DNA of 64,000 nucleotides from Fischerella sp. PCC 9605. GTDB lineage: Bacteria > Cyanobacteriota > Cyanobacteriia > Cyanobacteriales > Nostocaceae. Position numbers and translations under genes: made by a program. Each line of letters starts with the position of its first letter. Positions within the stretch are counted from its first letter, which is position 1. Location of the stretch: positions 242,518 through 306,517 of the forward strand of contig NZ_KI912148.1 of assembly GCF_000517105.1 (NCBI RefSeq), given 5' to 3'. The notes beneath the pieces were generated by a model. The model searched no databases. It saw nothing but the letters and a program-made list of their open reading frames with translations, and was not told where the DNA came from. Of this stretch, positions 42,164 through 51,916 are shown one piece after another.

Positions 42164-42685
42164 CTAGCTGGAGAATGATGAAGAAATCTTTTGCAAAAAA
42201 TGCTTAACTTCTTTTGGTTCACGGAGAATAATAACTTCCTTGTTTGGTGCAAGCTGGTTAATTTTCTCTAGGATAACTGGACGACGAGTGATAGGGTACA
42301 TCCATATCCATCTCACAAACTCCCAGGTTAATCGTTCTGGACAACCTGTTGACATATCGGGTCGAGACTTTCCGGCATAGTGCCAACGTCGCTTAATAAC
42401 TCGCAATAGACAGAGAAAGCGCGGAAAATCTAAAAAAATAACTGTGTCCGCAGCCGATAGGCGAATATCCAGGGTACTCCCGTAGTTTCCGTCCAAAATC
42501 CAAGACTGCCGCTGAGTCAAATCTTCTATAATACGCTGCCATTCAGGTTTTGGAGTTTCAACCCAGCCTGGATGCCAGTATAAAGCGTCTAAGTGAATCA
42601 CTTCTAAATCCAGAATATCTCCCAGTTGGCGAGCAAGGGTAGATTTTCCAGCACCTCCAGAACCGATAATCATGATTTTCTTCAC
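42164..42685 (-). CDS. P-loop kinase, topology-modulation/adenylate-kinase-like
   Basis: 173 residues from GTG 42685, which follows AAAGGAG; the 30 codons upstream are unlikely. Walker A IIGSGGAGKSTLARQL (residues ~6-21), then HLDALYW, WILDGNYG and DTVIFLDFPR, and an Arg-rich lid (RVIKRRWHY...). This is the small-kinase family often called topology-modulation (FlaR-like) proteins. Substrate not known. The gene stands alone, opposite the NUDIX fragment. Confidence 0.8.
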   Translation of the reverse strand: MKKIMIIGSGGAGKSTLARQLGDILDLEVIHLDALYWHPGWVETPKPEWQRIIEDLTQRQSWILDGNYGSTLDIRLSAADTVIFLDFPRFLCLLRVIKRRWHYAGKSRPDMSTGCPERLTWEFVRWIWMYPITRRPVILEKINQLAPNKEVIILREPKEVKHFLQKISSSFSS

Positions 42686-42900
42686 TTTAGTGCTTGCTCC
42701 TTTCTTCTGAAATAGAACTCTAAAGCCATAGCACTGAAAATACAATGCTTTTACTAACTTTAATAGCTTCCACAAAAATGGTTTCTGCTTGGAATACCTA
42801 CCAAAACGAGTTTTAACTTTGAGCGCAAGAATCGGATAGAAACTTATCTGTAAATAAGTCTAATCTGGTCTCATTCACAAAAATAAATGAGGCGAAGAAA

Positions 42901-43806
42901 ATGCAGAAACTCTCAATGGGTATTTCAGAGTGGATACTTCTCGTCATGCTGTCAGTATTGTGGGGTGGATCTTTCTTTTTCACTAAAATTGCTCTTGAGG
43001 AACTATCACCATTGACATTAGTTTTGGGCAGAGTTTCTTTGGCTGCGATCGCACTTACTTCCTTTGTCTTTCTCAACGGAAAACGAATGCCTGTTTCTCC
43101 TAACTTATGGCGTGAATTTCTAGTAATGGGTGCTTTAAATAACCTGATACCATTTAACCTGATTGTTTGGGGGCAAACTCAAATCGATAGTAGCCTTGCT
43201 GCGATTCTCAACGCCACAACACCTGTGTTTACAACTGTGCTAGCTCACTTTCTAACTCCAGATGAGCGTCTGACGCCTAACCGTCTCATTGGAGTTTTGT
43301 TAGGATTGTGTGGCGTGATTGTGTTACTTGGATTAAAAGCGCTGCATGGACTGAGTCTTTTTAGTCTGGGACAATTTGCTATTCTAGGTGCTGCTTGTTC
43401 TTATGGCTGTGCGGGTATATACGGCCGTCGTTTCCAGGAATTGTCACCTAGTATTGCCGCAGCAGGAATGCTCACTAGCACAGCAGTAATAATGTTACCA
43501 CTAGCACTCATTTTAGAAAGACCGTGGGATTTGAGGATTAGTGGCGTTAGTTGGGGTGCTGTATTAGCATTAGGGTTGTTTAGTACCGCGATCGCCTACT
43601 TAATTTATTTCCGTATACTTACTGTAGCGGGTGCAACTAACCTCTTGCTAGTTACCTTCTTGATTCCAATCAGCGCGCTCTTACTCGGTATATTTATTCT
43701 CGGTGAGCGTCTAGATTGCCATGCTTTTGCAGGTATGATATTCATCTTCACAGGTCTTGCTGCGATTGATGGAAGAATTTTCTCTAAAATTTGGCGACGT
43801 TATTAG
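42901..43806 (+). CDS. EamA/DMT family transporter
   Basis: 301 residues with ten membrane spans in two EamA repeats (first five at ~8-145, second at ~155-295). Each repeat opens with a small-residue helix (WGGSFFFTKIALEELSPLTL; AGIYGRRFQELSP). Such proteins export amino acids, nucleotides or other small metabolites across the inner membrane by proton exchange. The substrate cannot be told. ATG 42901 is clear. Confidence 0.88.
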   Translation: MQKLSMGISEWILLVMLSVLWGGSFFFTKIALEELSPLTLVLGRVSLAAIALTSFVFLNGKRMPVSPNLWREFLVMGALNNLIPFNLIVWGQTQIDSSLAAILNATTPVFTTVLAHFLTPDERLTPNRLIGVLLGLCGVIVLLGLKALHGLSLFSLGQFAILGAACSYGCAGIYGRRFQELSPSIAAAGMLTSTAVIMLPLALILERPWDLRISGVSWGAVLALGLFSTAIAYLIYFRILTVAGATNLLLVTFLIPISALLLGIFILGERLDCHAFAGMIFIFTGLAAIDGRIFSKIWRRY

Positions 43807-43940
43807 ATTTCCCTATATTTCGTAGCATTGTCAAGAAGATTTTGGTAGGGTGTATCATAGTTTGCCTATCACACCATTGATAAGATAATTTGTGCGTTGA
43901 AGAGAATTATCTAAAACACATTTTTAAGCGGAGAGCAATT

Positions 43941-44423
43941 GTGAGCCAAATTATAAAGCAATCGAATCAATTCAACATCATTCAAGCAAATTCTACCTAC
44001 ATTGAAGTTGTGGCTCCTCTCTTTGATAGCTACCGACAGTTTTATGGAGAAGCTTCAGACTTAACACAGGCTTATGATTTTCTGCTAAAAAGATTAATGA
44101 AAGAAGAGTCTGTAATTTTTATCGCCATTGTTCAGAATATAAATGGTATTGAAAGTCTAGGTTTTACTCAACTTTATCCTTCATTTTCCTCTGTCTCTAT
44201 GCAGAAAATTTGGATATTGAATGATTTATTTGTGCTGCCACAAGTGAGAAATCAGGGTATTGCTACAGCACTCTTAAATACTGCGAAAACGTTTGCTCTT
44301 GAAACAAAAGCAAAACGGCTGATTCTGGCGACAGCAATTAATAACTATCCAGCTCAAAGATTATATGAAAAAGCTGGTTTCAGTAAAGATGAAGCATTTT
44401 ATCACTACCAGTTTAATCTTTAG
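43941..44423 (+). CDS. GNAT family N-acetyltransferase
   Basis: 160 residues from GTG 43941, which follows GCGGAGAG; a TTG at 43890 is less likely. The GNAT acetyl-CoA motif is LNDLFVLPQVRNQGIATALLNTA (Q/R-x-x-G-x-A loop), preceded by beta strands and followed by ATAINNYPAQRLYEKAGF, the typical end. It would acetylate a small amine or a protein N-terminus in the cytosol. Substrate unknown. Confidence 0.88.
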   Translation: MSQIIKQSNQFNIIQANSTYIEVVAPLFDSYRQFYGEASDLTQAYDFLLKRLMKEESVIFIAIVQNINGIESLGFTQLYPSFSSVSMQKIWILNDLFVLPQVRNQGIATALLNTAKTFALETKAKRLILATAINNYPAQRLYEKAGFSKDEAFYHYQFNL

Positions 44424-44468
44424 TATTCTCATTTGTATATACACTTATTTTTGCAAGACTCCCAATAT

Positions 44469-46775
44469 TTAATGAACTAAATTTCTAGGCGGATCTTGGT
44501 GCATAAGGGGACGCAAACCATTTAAACCAGCAGCAATCGCCGAACCATTGTGAACAACTGTAGCTGCTAATGGGTGCAATCCCACCGTTGTTGCTAGTCC
44601 CAAAGCTGCTAGGTTAGGAATTACTGCCAAACCAACATTTTGCTGAATGACTGCCTTGGTTTGGCGGGCGATCGCAATTGCCTCTAAAAAACTGGTTAAG
44701 TTATTATCCATGAGGACAACATCAGCTGTTTCCCTTGCCACATCAGAACCAGTACCAAAGGAGATGGAAACATCAGCATAAGAAAGAGCCACTGAATCAT
44801 TTAAGCCATCACCCGTAAATGCCACAGTTTTACCTGATTCATGTAGTTTCCGGATAATTTCGGCTTTTTGTTCTGGAAATGCCTCGGCATGGACTCTCGA
44901 CAGAGGAATGCCAAGTTCGTGAGCAACAGCGATCGCCCTTTGCTGGCTATCTCCTGTTAGCAGATGAATTTCCATACCGTATGCAGTTTGCAATTTTTGG
45001 ATGACTGCCGAACTTTCTGGACGGAGTGGATCTGTGTAAGAAATTACTCCTTGAAGTTCACGATCAACTCCAACATATAGTAAAGAATCATGGGCAGAAA
45101 TACGGCAATTCAGCTGGTAAGGACAATCGGCTTCGTTGCAGGGATGTGGTTCATAAAGACAGTCGAGGGGAATGCCACACTGATGTAAAAAGCGATCGCT
45201 CCCCACTACAACCTGTTTGCCATCAATCTCAGCCTGCACACCCAAACCAATTTCATACACCCATTCCTGGCGTGGCAGAATTTCTACACTTTGTTTTTCG
45301 GCATAGCGCACCACTGCTTCAGCAACGGGGTGAGTCAGGCGTTGTTCGGCGGCGGCTGCTAGTTCTAACAGTCTGTGGGCAGACATTCTTCCTGCCACTG
45401 TTTCCACCTGCACAACCTCGATATCTCCTTTAGTTAAAGTGCCTGTCTTATCAAAGACTAGAGTATCTACCTGTGCCAATTTTTCTAAAGCGCGACCACT
45501 ACGGATGAGAACTCCGTGTCTTGTGGCATGATGCAATGCTGCCAAGAAGGTTGTGGGCAGAGAAACGCGAATGCCGGTAACAAAGTCGAGAGTGAGAATA
45601 GATGCGGCTCTTGCAGGATTGCGGGTTGCAGCTAAGACAATGCCAGCAAAAATCAGTGCAGGCACTATTGCTTTGTCAGCAACAGTGGCTGCGTAATTCC
45701 CCATCCGCGTATCGTAAACGGGAGCCTGTTGCACTAACTCGATACTTGCTCCTGCACGGGTAGCAATGCCTACACGTTCGGTGAGGATGTAAATTTCTCC
45801 TTCACGGACTAAGGTTGAGGCATAAACCGACTGCCCTGCCTTACACACAACTGGCATAGATTCGCCGGTAAGTTTTTGCTGGTCGATCAAAGCTGTACCA
45901 TGCAGGATTTGACCATCTACGGGAATTTGCTCACCTGGATAGACTATGACTGTATCTCCAGGCTTAACTTCTGTTGCTCGAATATGTTTTTTCTGACCAT
46001 TTGGTTGTTCTACCCAAGCATAATGCCCCAAAGATTCGAGTAAATCCGCAGCACGATTGTGGGATACTCGTGCTGTGCGATCGCGGATTGTATCTCCAAT
46101 TTCATGCAGTGTCATTACCAAAGCTGGCGTGAGTAAATTGCCTTGGGCAGAAGTTAAGGCGATCGCAATCAAATCCAGGCAATCTATATTTAATTTTTGT
46201 TCTTTGGTGATGCTGGTATAAGCACGTTTAGCGATTGGTAAAGCGGCAAGTGCCACAGTTGCAGCGATGATTGCTCTCGGAATTGGAAATCCCAAACCTA
46301 GTAAAGCCAAAATAGCAGCAAAAGCAGGTAATTTCACCTCATTATCTTCTTTTTTCTCTGCTTTAGCTTTTGGTTTTTGAATTTTATCTGTTCCCCTATG
46401 GGGGTCTAAAACCTCATCCCAAACCCCCTGTTGCCTGTTGCCTGTTGCCTGTTCCCTTTTAATTTGCCTTGCCTCTTGAATCAAGCGCACTAGATACGCT
46501 TGCATTAACTGATTTCCGACGCAACTATCAGATAATTGATAACTAATAGCAATAGAAGCTGCTTGCCGATTGAGGCGCACTCCCATCACCCGACTATCTG
46601 ATTCCAGCAAATGAAGCAAGTTATCAGCATAATCAGGGTCATAAGTTAGCAAGGGAACCCGAAATCTCACCCGTCCTGGAATTGCATGCACTACATGATA
46701 ATTGATGCCAGCATCAATTTCTTGCTTCTGAAGTGTTGCTTGCTTACCTGTTTCTGACTTGATGGCGATCGTCAT
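44469..46775 (-). CDS. P1B-type metal ATPase without CPC motif
   Basis: 768 residues. An N-terminal HMA-like domain without CxxC (IPGRVRFRVPLL) is followed by a linker (about 105-150) and then the ATPase core. Phosphorylation site DKTGTLT near residue 441, TGES loop (LTGESMPV), GDGLND in the P-domain. The transmembrane metal site is DFVTGIRVSLPTT, where CPC or SCA would be expected; no Cys is present there. An N-domain loop near residues 528-558 is Cys-rich (C-x5-C-x6-C-x4-C-x5-C). Metal and direction are unknown; position beside feoAB hints at iron or manganese. The linker (GNRQQ... and DPHRG...) is repeat-like. Confidence 0.85.
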   Translation of the reverse strand: MTIAIKSETGKQATLQKQEIDAGINYHVVHAIPGRVRFRVPLLTYDPDYADNLLHLLESDSRVMGVRLNRQAASIAISYQLSDSCVGNQLMQAYLVRLIQEARQIKREQATGNRQQGVWDEVLDPHRGTDKIQKPKAKAEKKEDNEVKLPAFAAILALLGLGFPIPRAIIAATVALAALPIAKRAYTSITKEQKLNIDCLDLIAIALTSAQGNLLTPALVMTLHEIGDTIRDRTARVSHNRAADLLESLGHYAWVEQPNGQKKHIRATEVKPGDTVIVYPGEQIPVDGQILHGTALIDQQKLTGESMPVVCKAGQSVYASTLVREGEIYILTERVGIATRAGASIELVQQAPVYDTRMGNYAATVADKAIVPALIFAGIVLAATRNPARAASILTLDFVTGIRVSLPTTFLAALHHATRHGVLIRSGRALEKLAQVDTLVFDKTGTLTKGDIEVVQVETVAGRMSAHRLLELAAAAEQRLTHPVAEAVVRYAEKQSVEILPRQEWVYEIGLGVQAEIDGKQVVVGSDRFLHQCGIPLDCLYEPHPCNEADCPYQLNCRISAHDSLLYVGVDRELQGVISYTDPLRPESSAVIQKLQTAYGMEIHLLTGDSQQRAIAVAHELGIPLSRVHAEAFPEQKAEIIRKLHESGKTVAFTGDGLNDSVALSYADVSISFGTGSDVARETADVVLMDNNLTSFLEAIAIARQTKAVIQQNVGLAVIPNLAALGLATTVGLHPLAATVVHNGSAIAAGLNGLRPLMHQDPPRNLVH

Positions 46776-47450
46776 TATATGATTTCCCCCTCGCTGTTTT
46801 GTGGCGATTTCATAGGTGGGAATTCATCCGTTAGGGATTTAAATATCCCACTGACAAACTAATTCATGGCATGAGTAGGTACAGTAGTAAAAAACTGCTT
46901 GTAAGAAGCACCCAACTGTGAATATAAATCTATTTAATAATGTTAGTAATTAATTTCTATATAACGCAATCATCTTTAAAGATAAAAGCATTTACAGACG
47001 CTTTTTCTCGGAGTAGAGGCTTTCTCTGCTCAGAAGATTTTCGGTTTTGAATGTATTCATAAAATATATTTTTTAATAAAAAATTTAGTTTTTTTGCATA
47101 TGAACTCAACTATATTAAAAATAATTCTCATTTAACCTAAAAATTTGTGTACTAAATTGACAATATCCTAGTCTTGCCTTCATGAATTATCAAGCATGGT
47201 TTCTAGGTACAGATTTATATCTTTTGGAAAATGAGAGTAAAAATTAAAACTACTTAATAAAAATTCAAAAAGAAAGAAAAATGAAACCAGTTACCGCTTT
47301 AAGGAATACCTTATACGGGCAAAGGAATTTGGAATTACGATACTTATTGCTATTAATTCTTAATGGCATTTAGATTGAGTGCCACCTTCAGCTTAGTGTT
47401 GCCAGTGAAACATCTCACCATTGATTTGTTTGTGAACAAGAAGAAATGCC
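46776..47450. promoter_or_regulatory. Divergent 675-bp control region, Fur-like half site
   Basis: AT-rich spacer between the P-type ATPase (minus) and feoA (plus). AAAATAATTCTCATTT at 47118-47133 is a plausible Fur box half (compare the consensus AATAATTCTCATT arm); the left arm is poor. No gene seen. Confidence 0.4.
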
Positions 47451-47690
47451 ATGAATGTGAAACTATCGGCGCTGAAACCCGGTAAAACAGCCACCATCGC
47501 CTCAATGGATGCGGACGAACCTGGGTTGTTGAGACGACTAGAAGCAATGGGCTTCAAAATCGGGCAGCAGGTAAAGGTACTTCGCAAAGCGTGGCTGAAT
47601 GGCCCCCTGCACGTGCGAGTGGGATTAACTACAGAAGTGGCTATGCGGCGGCATGAAGCTGATGGAATTATTGTCAACGTACAGGACTGA
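47451..47690 (+). CDS. feoA: Ferrous iron transport protein A (FeoA)
   Basis: 79 residues, an SH3-like beta barrel (KLSALKPGKTATIASMDADEP, RLEAMGFKIGQQVKVLRK, VGLTTEVAMRRHEADGIIV). FeoA is a small cytosolic protein that works with FeoB in Fe2+ uptake. Starts at ATG 47451 and is 39 bases from feoB, so they form an operon. Normal length. Confidence 0.9.
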   Translation: MNVKLSALKPGKTATIASMDADEPGLLRRLEAMGFKIGQQVKVLRKAWLNGPLHVRVGLTTEVAMRRHEADGIIVNVQD

Positions 47691-47729
47691 GGGATGTTGG
47701 ATTTTTGACATTAGATGAAGGGGTGTTGA

Positions 47730-49727
47730 ATGGCACATTGTCATGGTTCCAGTTCAGGAGTCGTCCCGCAGCTATCTAAACCTGGAGTGAAGCGGGTTGC
47801 TGTTATGGGAATGCCAAATGTCGGTAAATCCACGTTGTTTAATCGGATTACAGGGGCGGGAGCCTTTGTAGGCAATTGGCCTGGTGTGACGGTTGACTTG
47901 CTAGAGGCAGACGTCGAACTGGAAGGACTGAAGGTGGAGTTCGTGGATCTGCCAGGGATCTACGACTTGGAGGGCTACTCTGAAGATGAGCGAGTCGTGC
48001 AAAGCTTTTTTGAAACCTATCCCGTGGATTTGGTGCTAGTAATTCTCAATGCCGCTCAGATCGATCGCCAGATTCGTCTACCCTTGCAAGTCAAAGCCTT
48101 AGGAATGCCAGCTGTGGTAATTCTCAACATGGCAGATGAAGCTAAACATTTTGGCATCAAAATAGATGAGCAAAAACTAGCAGAGAAGTTAGAAATGCCC
48201 GTGGTACTGGTGAGCGCCAAGTATGGTAGCGGTTATGCGATCGCCATCCACAAAATCACCCAGGAATTGGCACAAGAACGAGTTCCCATAGCCCCCACAG
48301 AATTGAAGCGCCAGATTGAAGCACACCCCTCGATATCAGAATCGCAAATCCGGGAAATCCTAGAGGACACGGTGGAAATGCCCTCGCGCTTGTTCAAGAC
48401 GCTGACGGAACGCTTAGATGCAGTGTTGCTGCACCCGGTGCTAGGGCTACCGTTGTTTTTCCTGTCCATTTACTTGATGTTTGAGTTTGTTTGGCTGGTG
48501 GGATTGCCATTGCAGGACGTTGCCGATACGATAACGGGATGGTTGCAGGAGACAGCCATTGCTCCCTTGACAGTCAATTTATCAGAGTTTTGGCGGGGCT
48601 TTCTGGTAGATGGAATTTATGGTGGATTAGCGACAGTAGCATCGTTTATTCCCTTAGTAATCACATTTTTCTTCATGATGGCGATCGTGGAAGATAGCGG
48701 TTACTTCTCCAGAGCAGCATACATGATGGATTCCTTGATGTATCGCTTTGGCATGGATGGCCGCAGTTTTGTGTTGCTGATTATGGGGTTTGGGTGTAAC
48801 ATCCCGGCAATCATGGGAACGCGAGTGATGCGATCGCGGGCATTACGCTTGCTAACAATTCTGATTGTTCCCTTTGCCCTCTGTTCGGCGCGGTTAACAG
48901 TGTTTGTGTTTATCATCGATGCCCTCTTCGATCGCACTTGGGGGCCATTAGTGCTGTTCTCGCTTTACCTGTTCAGTTTCCTGGTGGCACTGCTAACTGG
49001 ATTACTAATGAAAGGTCATTTTCAAAACCGGGAGCCATTTGTGATTGAACTGCCTCCCTATCGCTTTCCCACACTCCAGCAAATCTTTCTGCGAGGATGG
49101 GGTGAATTGAAGCACTTTCTACAACGGGCGACAGGATTTATTACGGCAGGGGTAGCTGGTGTTTGGCTGTTGAGCAATTTACCTCAAGGTACAGCAAACC
49201 CAATTGGGATGCTAGTTACCATCCCGCTTTTGGTGGGCATGGTTACGGGTTGGGATGCGGTAAAAGCATTCTTGCAGCGAGCAGGTGGATTAATAGCGAT
49301 CGGTGTGTTAGGCGTCTGGTTGCTAACCCATTTACCCGGCAGCGAGAATGTGAGCTATGCCACTCGCATTGGAGAGTTTTTCGCCCCTGTCTTAAATCCA
49401 GCTGGCATACCCAAGGAGTTAACTATTGCTTTAATTTTCGGGTTCATTGCCAAAGAAATTTTAGTAGGTTCTCTAGCAACCATCTACAATCTCACCGATC
49501 CTAATGCTGTCCAGGCAACCCTTGCCCAGACAATTTCACCAATTCAAGCCTACAGTTTTATGCTCTTTTGTCTGCTTTACACTCCTTGTTTGGCAACAGT
49601 CGCTACTATCCGTAGCGAGTCTAAGAGTATCCGATTTACCCTTTTATCAGTTACCTATGGGCTAATGTGGGCGTGGGTTGTGAGTACGCTGTTTTATCAA
49701 GGGGCGAGGTTGTTAGGGTTGAGTTAG
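47730..49727 (+). CDS. feoB: Ferrous iron transporter FeoB
   Basis: 665 residues. G domain with G1 GMPNVGKST (27-35), G2/switch I near GNWPGVTVD (48-56), G3 DLPG (73-76) and G4 NMAD (133-136), then a helical region and the membrane domain from ~235. It carries the conserved FeoB segments around EDSGYFSRAAYMMD (321-334), GFGCNIPAIMGTR (353-365) and IFGFIAKEILVG. Moves Fe2+ through the inner membrane. Unusual: residues 460-486 and 510-537 are copies of one membrane segment (HFLQRATGFITAGVAGVWLL / AFLQRAGGLIAIGVLGVWLL), an internal duplication that should add two spans. Confidence 0.9.
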   Translation: MAHCHGSSSGVVPQLSKPGVKRVAVMGMPNVGKSTLFNRITGAGAFVGNWPGVTVDLLEADVELEGLKVEFVDLPGIYDLEGYSEDERVVQSFFETYPVDLVLVILNAAQIDRQIRLPLQVKALGMPAVVILNMADEAKHFGIKIDEQKLAEKLEMPVVLVSAKYGSGYAIAIHKITQELAQERVPIAPTELKRQIEAHPSISESQIREILEDTVEMPSRLFKTLTERLDAVLLHPVLGLPLFFLSIYLMFEFVWLVGLPLQDVADTITGWLQETAIAPLTVNLSEFWRGFLVDGIYGGLATVASFIPLVITFFFMMAIVEDSGYFSRAAYMMDSLMYRFGMDGRSFVLLIMGFGCNIPAIMGTRVMRSRALRLLTILIVPFALCSARLTVFVFIIDALFDRTWGPLVLFSLYLFSFLVALLTGLLMKGHFQNREPFVIELPPYRFPTLQQIFLRGWGELKHFLQRATGFITAGVAGVWLLSNLPQGTANPIGMLVTIPLLVGMVTGWDAVKAFLQRAGGLIAIGVLGVWLLTHLPGSENVSYATRIGEFFAPVLNPAGIPKELTIALIFGFIAKEILVGSLATIYNLTDPNAVQATLAQTISPIQAYSFMLFCLLYTPCLATVATIRSESKSIRFTLLSVTYGLMWAWVVSTLFYQGARLLGLS

Positions 49728-49764
49728 CAAAGAAAGTTTCATGACAACTACAGGAGGTATTTGA

Positions 49765-50112
49765 GTGAATAATAGCGATCGCTCTGTGAGCAGAGCATGG
49801 CAAGGATTTACTTTTATCTGCAATACTCCTAAAACTACACTCAATGAGAATCTCAATGGCAGTGATAAAACCCAATCTGACAGTCCTGTGTTTCCTCTAT
49901 CTCAGGCAAAGCAGGGTGAAGTTGTCTGTATTGTAACTTTTAATCACCTAGATAATATTGACTATCTGTCGAGTATAGGATTAATCCCTGGAATAGAAAT
50001 TCAGATCAAAAGCTGCATGAAAAGTGGCTCTGTTGTAGTTGCTTGGCAAGACAAATGTCTGGGGTTAGGGGCAGATATTGCTGCTCGTGTAATGGTGAAA
50101 AAAGATATTTAG
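49765..50112 (+). CDS. FeoA-domain protein (second copy, with N-terminal extension)
   Basis: 115 residues from GTG 49765 after AGGAGG. Residues ~40-112 are a FeoA domain (LSQAKQGEVVCIVTFNHLDNIDYLSSIGLIPGIEIQIKS); the first ~40 are an unstructured addition. It lies 37 bases after feoB, so the order is feoA-feoB-feoA2. A second FeoA-like protein after FeoB often regulates or completes the transporter. Confidence 0.8.
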   Translation: MNNSDRSVSRAWQGFTFICNTPKTTLNENLNGSDKTQSDSPVFPLSQAKQGEVVCIVTFNHLDNIDYLSSIGLIPGIEIQIKSCMKSGSVVVAWQDKCLGLGADIAARVMVKKDI

Positions 50113-50137
50113 AAGCTTGGTTCAGTAATTTATAGCA

Positions 50138-50761
50138 GTGTCAGAAATATTAACCCAAGATAACTATGCTCATGCTTTGAGCGTGCTTGCAGGCCGCGAT
50201 CGCGATTTAGCAGGCATCCTCAATACTTTTGGTATACCTCCACTGTGGATGCGGGAAGCAGGTTTTGCCACGCTCATCCAAATTATCTTAGAACAACAAG
50301 TGTCTCTCGCCTCAGCGAAAGCAGTCTTTACGCGTTTGCAAGCCACGATATCACCAATCACTCCCGAACATTTTTTCCAACTTGATGAAGTTGAATTAAA
50401 ACGAATCGGCTTTAGTCGCCAAAAAGCTCTTTACGGACGCTTGCTAGCAGAGTCAATTCTTACTGGACAGCTTGATTTGACTACTCTCAGCACGATGGAT
50501 GATGAAGATGTCCGCGCTGTCTTGAAAAAAATCAAAGGTATCGGAGACTGGACTGTAGACATATATTTATTGATGGCATTGCGGCGGCCCGATGCTTTAC
50601 CCAAGGGAGATTTAGGGTTAATACTGGCAATACAGAAGGTAAAAAAATTAGAACAGCGACCTACACCAAAGGAAATAGAAGATATTGCCGAAAACTGGCG
50701 ACCTTGGAGAGCAGTAGCGACGCGGTTGTTATGGCACTATTACCTTAGCCGCAAAGTTTGA
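50138..50761 (+). CDS. AlkA-like DNA-3-methyladenine glycosylase (HhH-GPD)
   Basis: 207 residues from GTG 50138. HhH-GPD superfamily: the helix-hairpin-helix KKIKGIGDWTVDIYLL, with the catalytic Asp in LPKGDLGLI a little later (the general HhH-GPD position). It would excise alkylated bases from DNA. Length is short because the N-terminal AlkA beta domain is missing, as in other cyanobacterial members. Followed by ada, so the pair is an alkylation-repair unit. Confidence 0.82.
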   Translation: MSEILTQDNYAHALSVLAGRDRDLAGILNTFGIPPLWMREAGFATLIQIILEQQVSLASAKAVFTRLQATISPITPEHFFQLDEVELKRIGFSRQKALYGRLLAESILTGQLDLTTLSTMDDEDVRAVLKKIKGIGDWTVDIYLLMALRRPDALPKGDLGLILAIQKVKKLEQRPTPKEIEDIAENWRPWRAVATRLLWHYYLSRKV

Positions 50762-50839
50762 CCGCAAGATTCAGATAGATTCTACTATCCGCTTTGCCTA
50801 TGATTTGAGCATGAGCGAGTAAGGGTTTTGGCAATTCTC

Positions 50840-51916
50840 ATGAATGAAACAGAGTTTTGGCAAGCAGTATTAGACAGAGACACTAGCTTTGACGGTGTAT
50901 TTGTGTATGCAGTCCGTTCAACTGGCATTTATTGCCGCCCATCCTGTCCTGCACGCAAACCCCAACGAGAGCAAGTAGTTTTCTTTCTATCGTCGCTTGC
51001 AGCCCAAGAGAAAGGTTTCCGTCCCTGTCGTCGCTGTTATCCGCAAAACCCAACTGCGCCTGATTCGCAAACAGAAATGGTTCAGCGTGTATGTGCCATT
51101 ATCGAAGCCAACCCTACAGAATCAATCACTCTCGCAACCCTCAGCACCCAAGTGAATATCAGCCCCTTCCACTTGCAGCGAACATTTAAGCGGATTATGG
51201 GGATTACGCCAAAGCAGTATATACAAACACGTCGTATGCAGGAACTAAAAACAGAACTCAAAAGTCAAAACCGTGTTATTGATGCCATCTACAATGCAGG
51301 TTACGGTTCGAGCAGTAGTCTATATGAGTGCGCTACGACACAACTAGGCATGACGCCCCGTACGTATCAGCGTGGCGGAGATGGTATGGTAATCAACTAT
51401 GCGATCGCCAACTGCAACCTCGGACTTTTGCTTGTTGCTGGCACTGAACGTGGGATTTGCATGGTTAGTCTTGGTGACTCCGATACTCTGCTAGAAAAAG
51501 CATTGCAGCAAGAGTACCCCACAGCAAAGATTAATCGTTGTGAACTTCATCAAGAATCGAGTCATGACAACTTGAGCAAATGGGCGATCGCACTCCTACA
51601 ATACCTCAGCGGTGAACAGCCGAGTTCCCATCTATCCACATTACCAATTGATGTGCAAGCAACAGCCTTTCAAGCGAAAGTTTGGCAAGCCTTGCGTCAA
51701 ATTCCTGCTGGCAGCACCCAGACATACAGCGGAGTAGCTGAATCTATTGGTCAGCCAAGTGCAGTGAGGGCTGTGGCGCGTGCGTGTGCAACAAACCCAG
51801 TGTCGTTAGTTATCCCTTGTCATCGTGTCGTGCGTTCAGATGGCAGCCTTGGAGGTTATCGCTGGGGTATAGAACGCAAACAATTTTTGCTTGCAAAAGA
51901 AGCACAAAAAGATTAG
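50840..51916 (+). CDS. ada: Bifunctional Ada protein (methyl acceptor + AraC HTH + MGMT)
   Basis: 358 residues from ATG 50840; a TTG four codons upstream is possible. Zn-binding/phosphotriester-repair domain with Cys32, Cys36, Cys63 and Cys66, spaced exactly as Cys38/42/69/72 of E. coli Ada. An AraC-type HTH follows at ~75-175, then the MGMT domain with the acceptor PCHRVV near residue 330 and the usual end SLGGYRWGIERKQFLL. It repairs O6-methylguanine and phosphotriesters and, when methylated, activates repair genes. Preceded by an AlkA-like gene, as expected. Confidence 0.92.
   Translation: MNETEFWQAVLDRDTSFDGVFVYAVRSTGIYCRPSCPARKPQREQVVFFLSSLAAQEKGFRPCRRCYPQNPTAPDSQTEMVQRVCAIIEANPTESITLATLSTQVNISPFHLQRTFKRIMGITPKQYIQTRRMQELKTELKSQNRVIDAIYNAGYGSSSSLYECATTQLGMTPRTYQRGGDGMVINYAIANCNLGLLLVAGTERGICMVSLGDSDTLLEKALQQEYPTAKINRCELHQESSHDNLSKWAIALLQYLSGEQPSSHLSTLPIDVQATAFQAKVWQALRQIPAGSTQTYSGVAESIGQPSAVRAVARACATNPVSLVIPCHRVVRSDGSLGGYRWGIERKQFLLAKEAQKD

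Noticed and set aside
47353-47677. Minus-strand frames opposite feoA
   Set aside because: Antisense shadows of feoA with no start signals.
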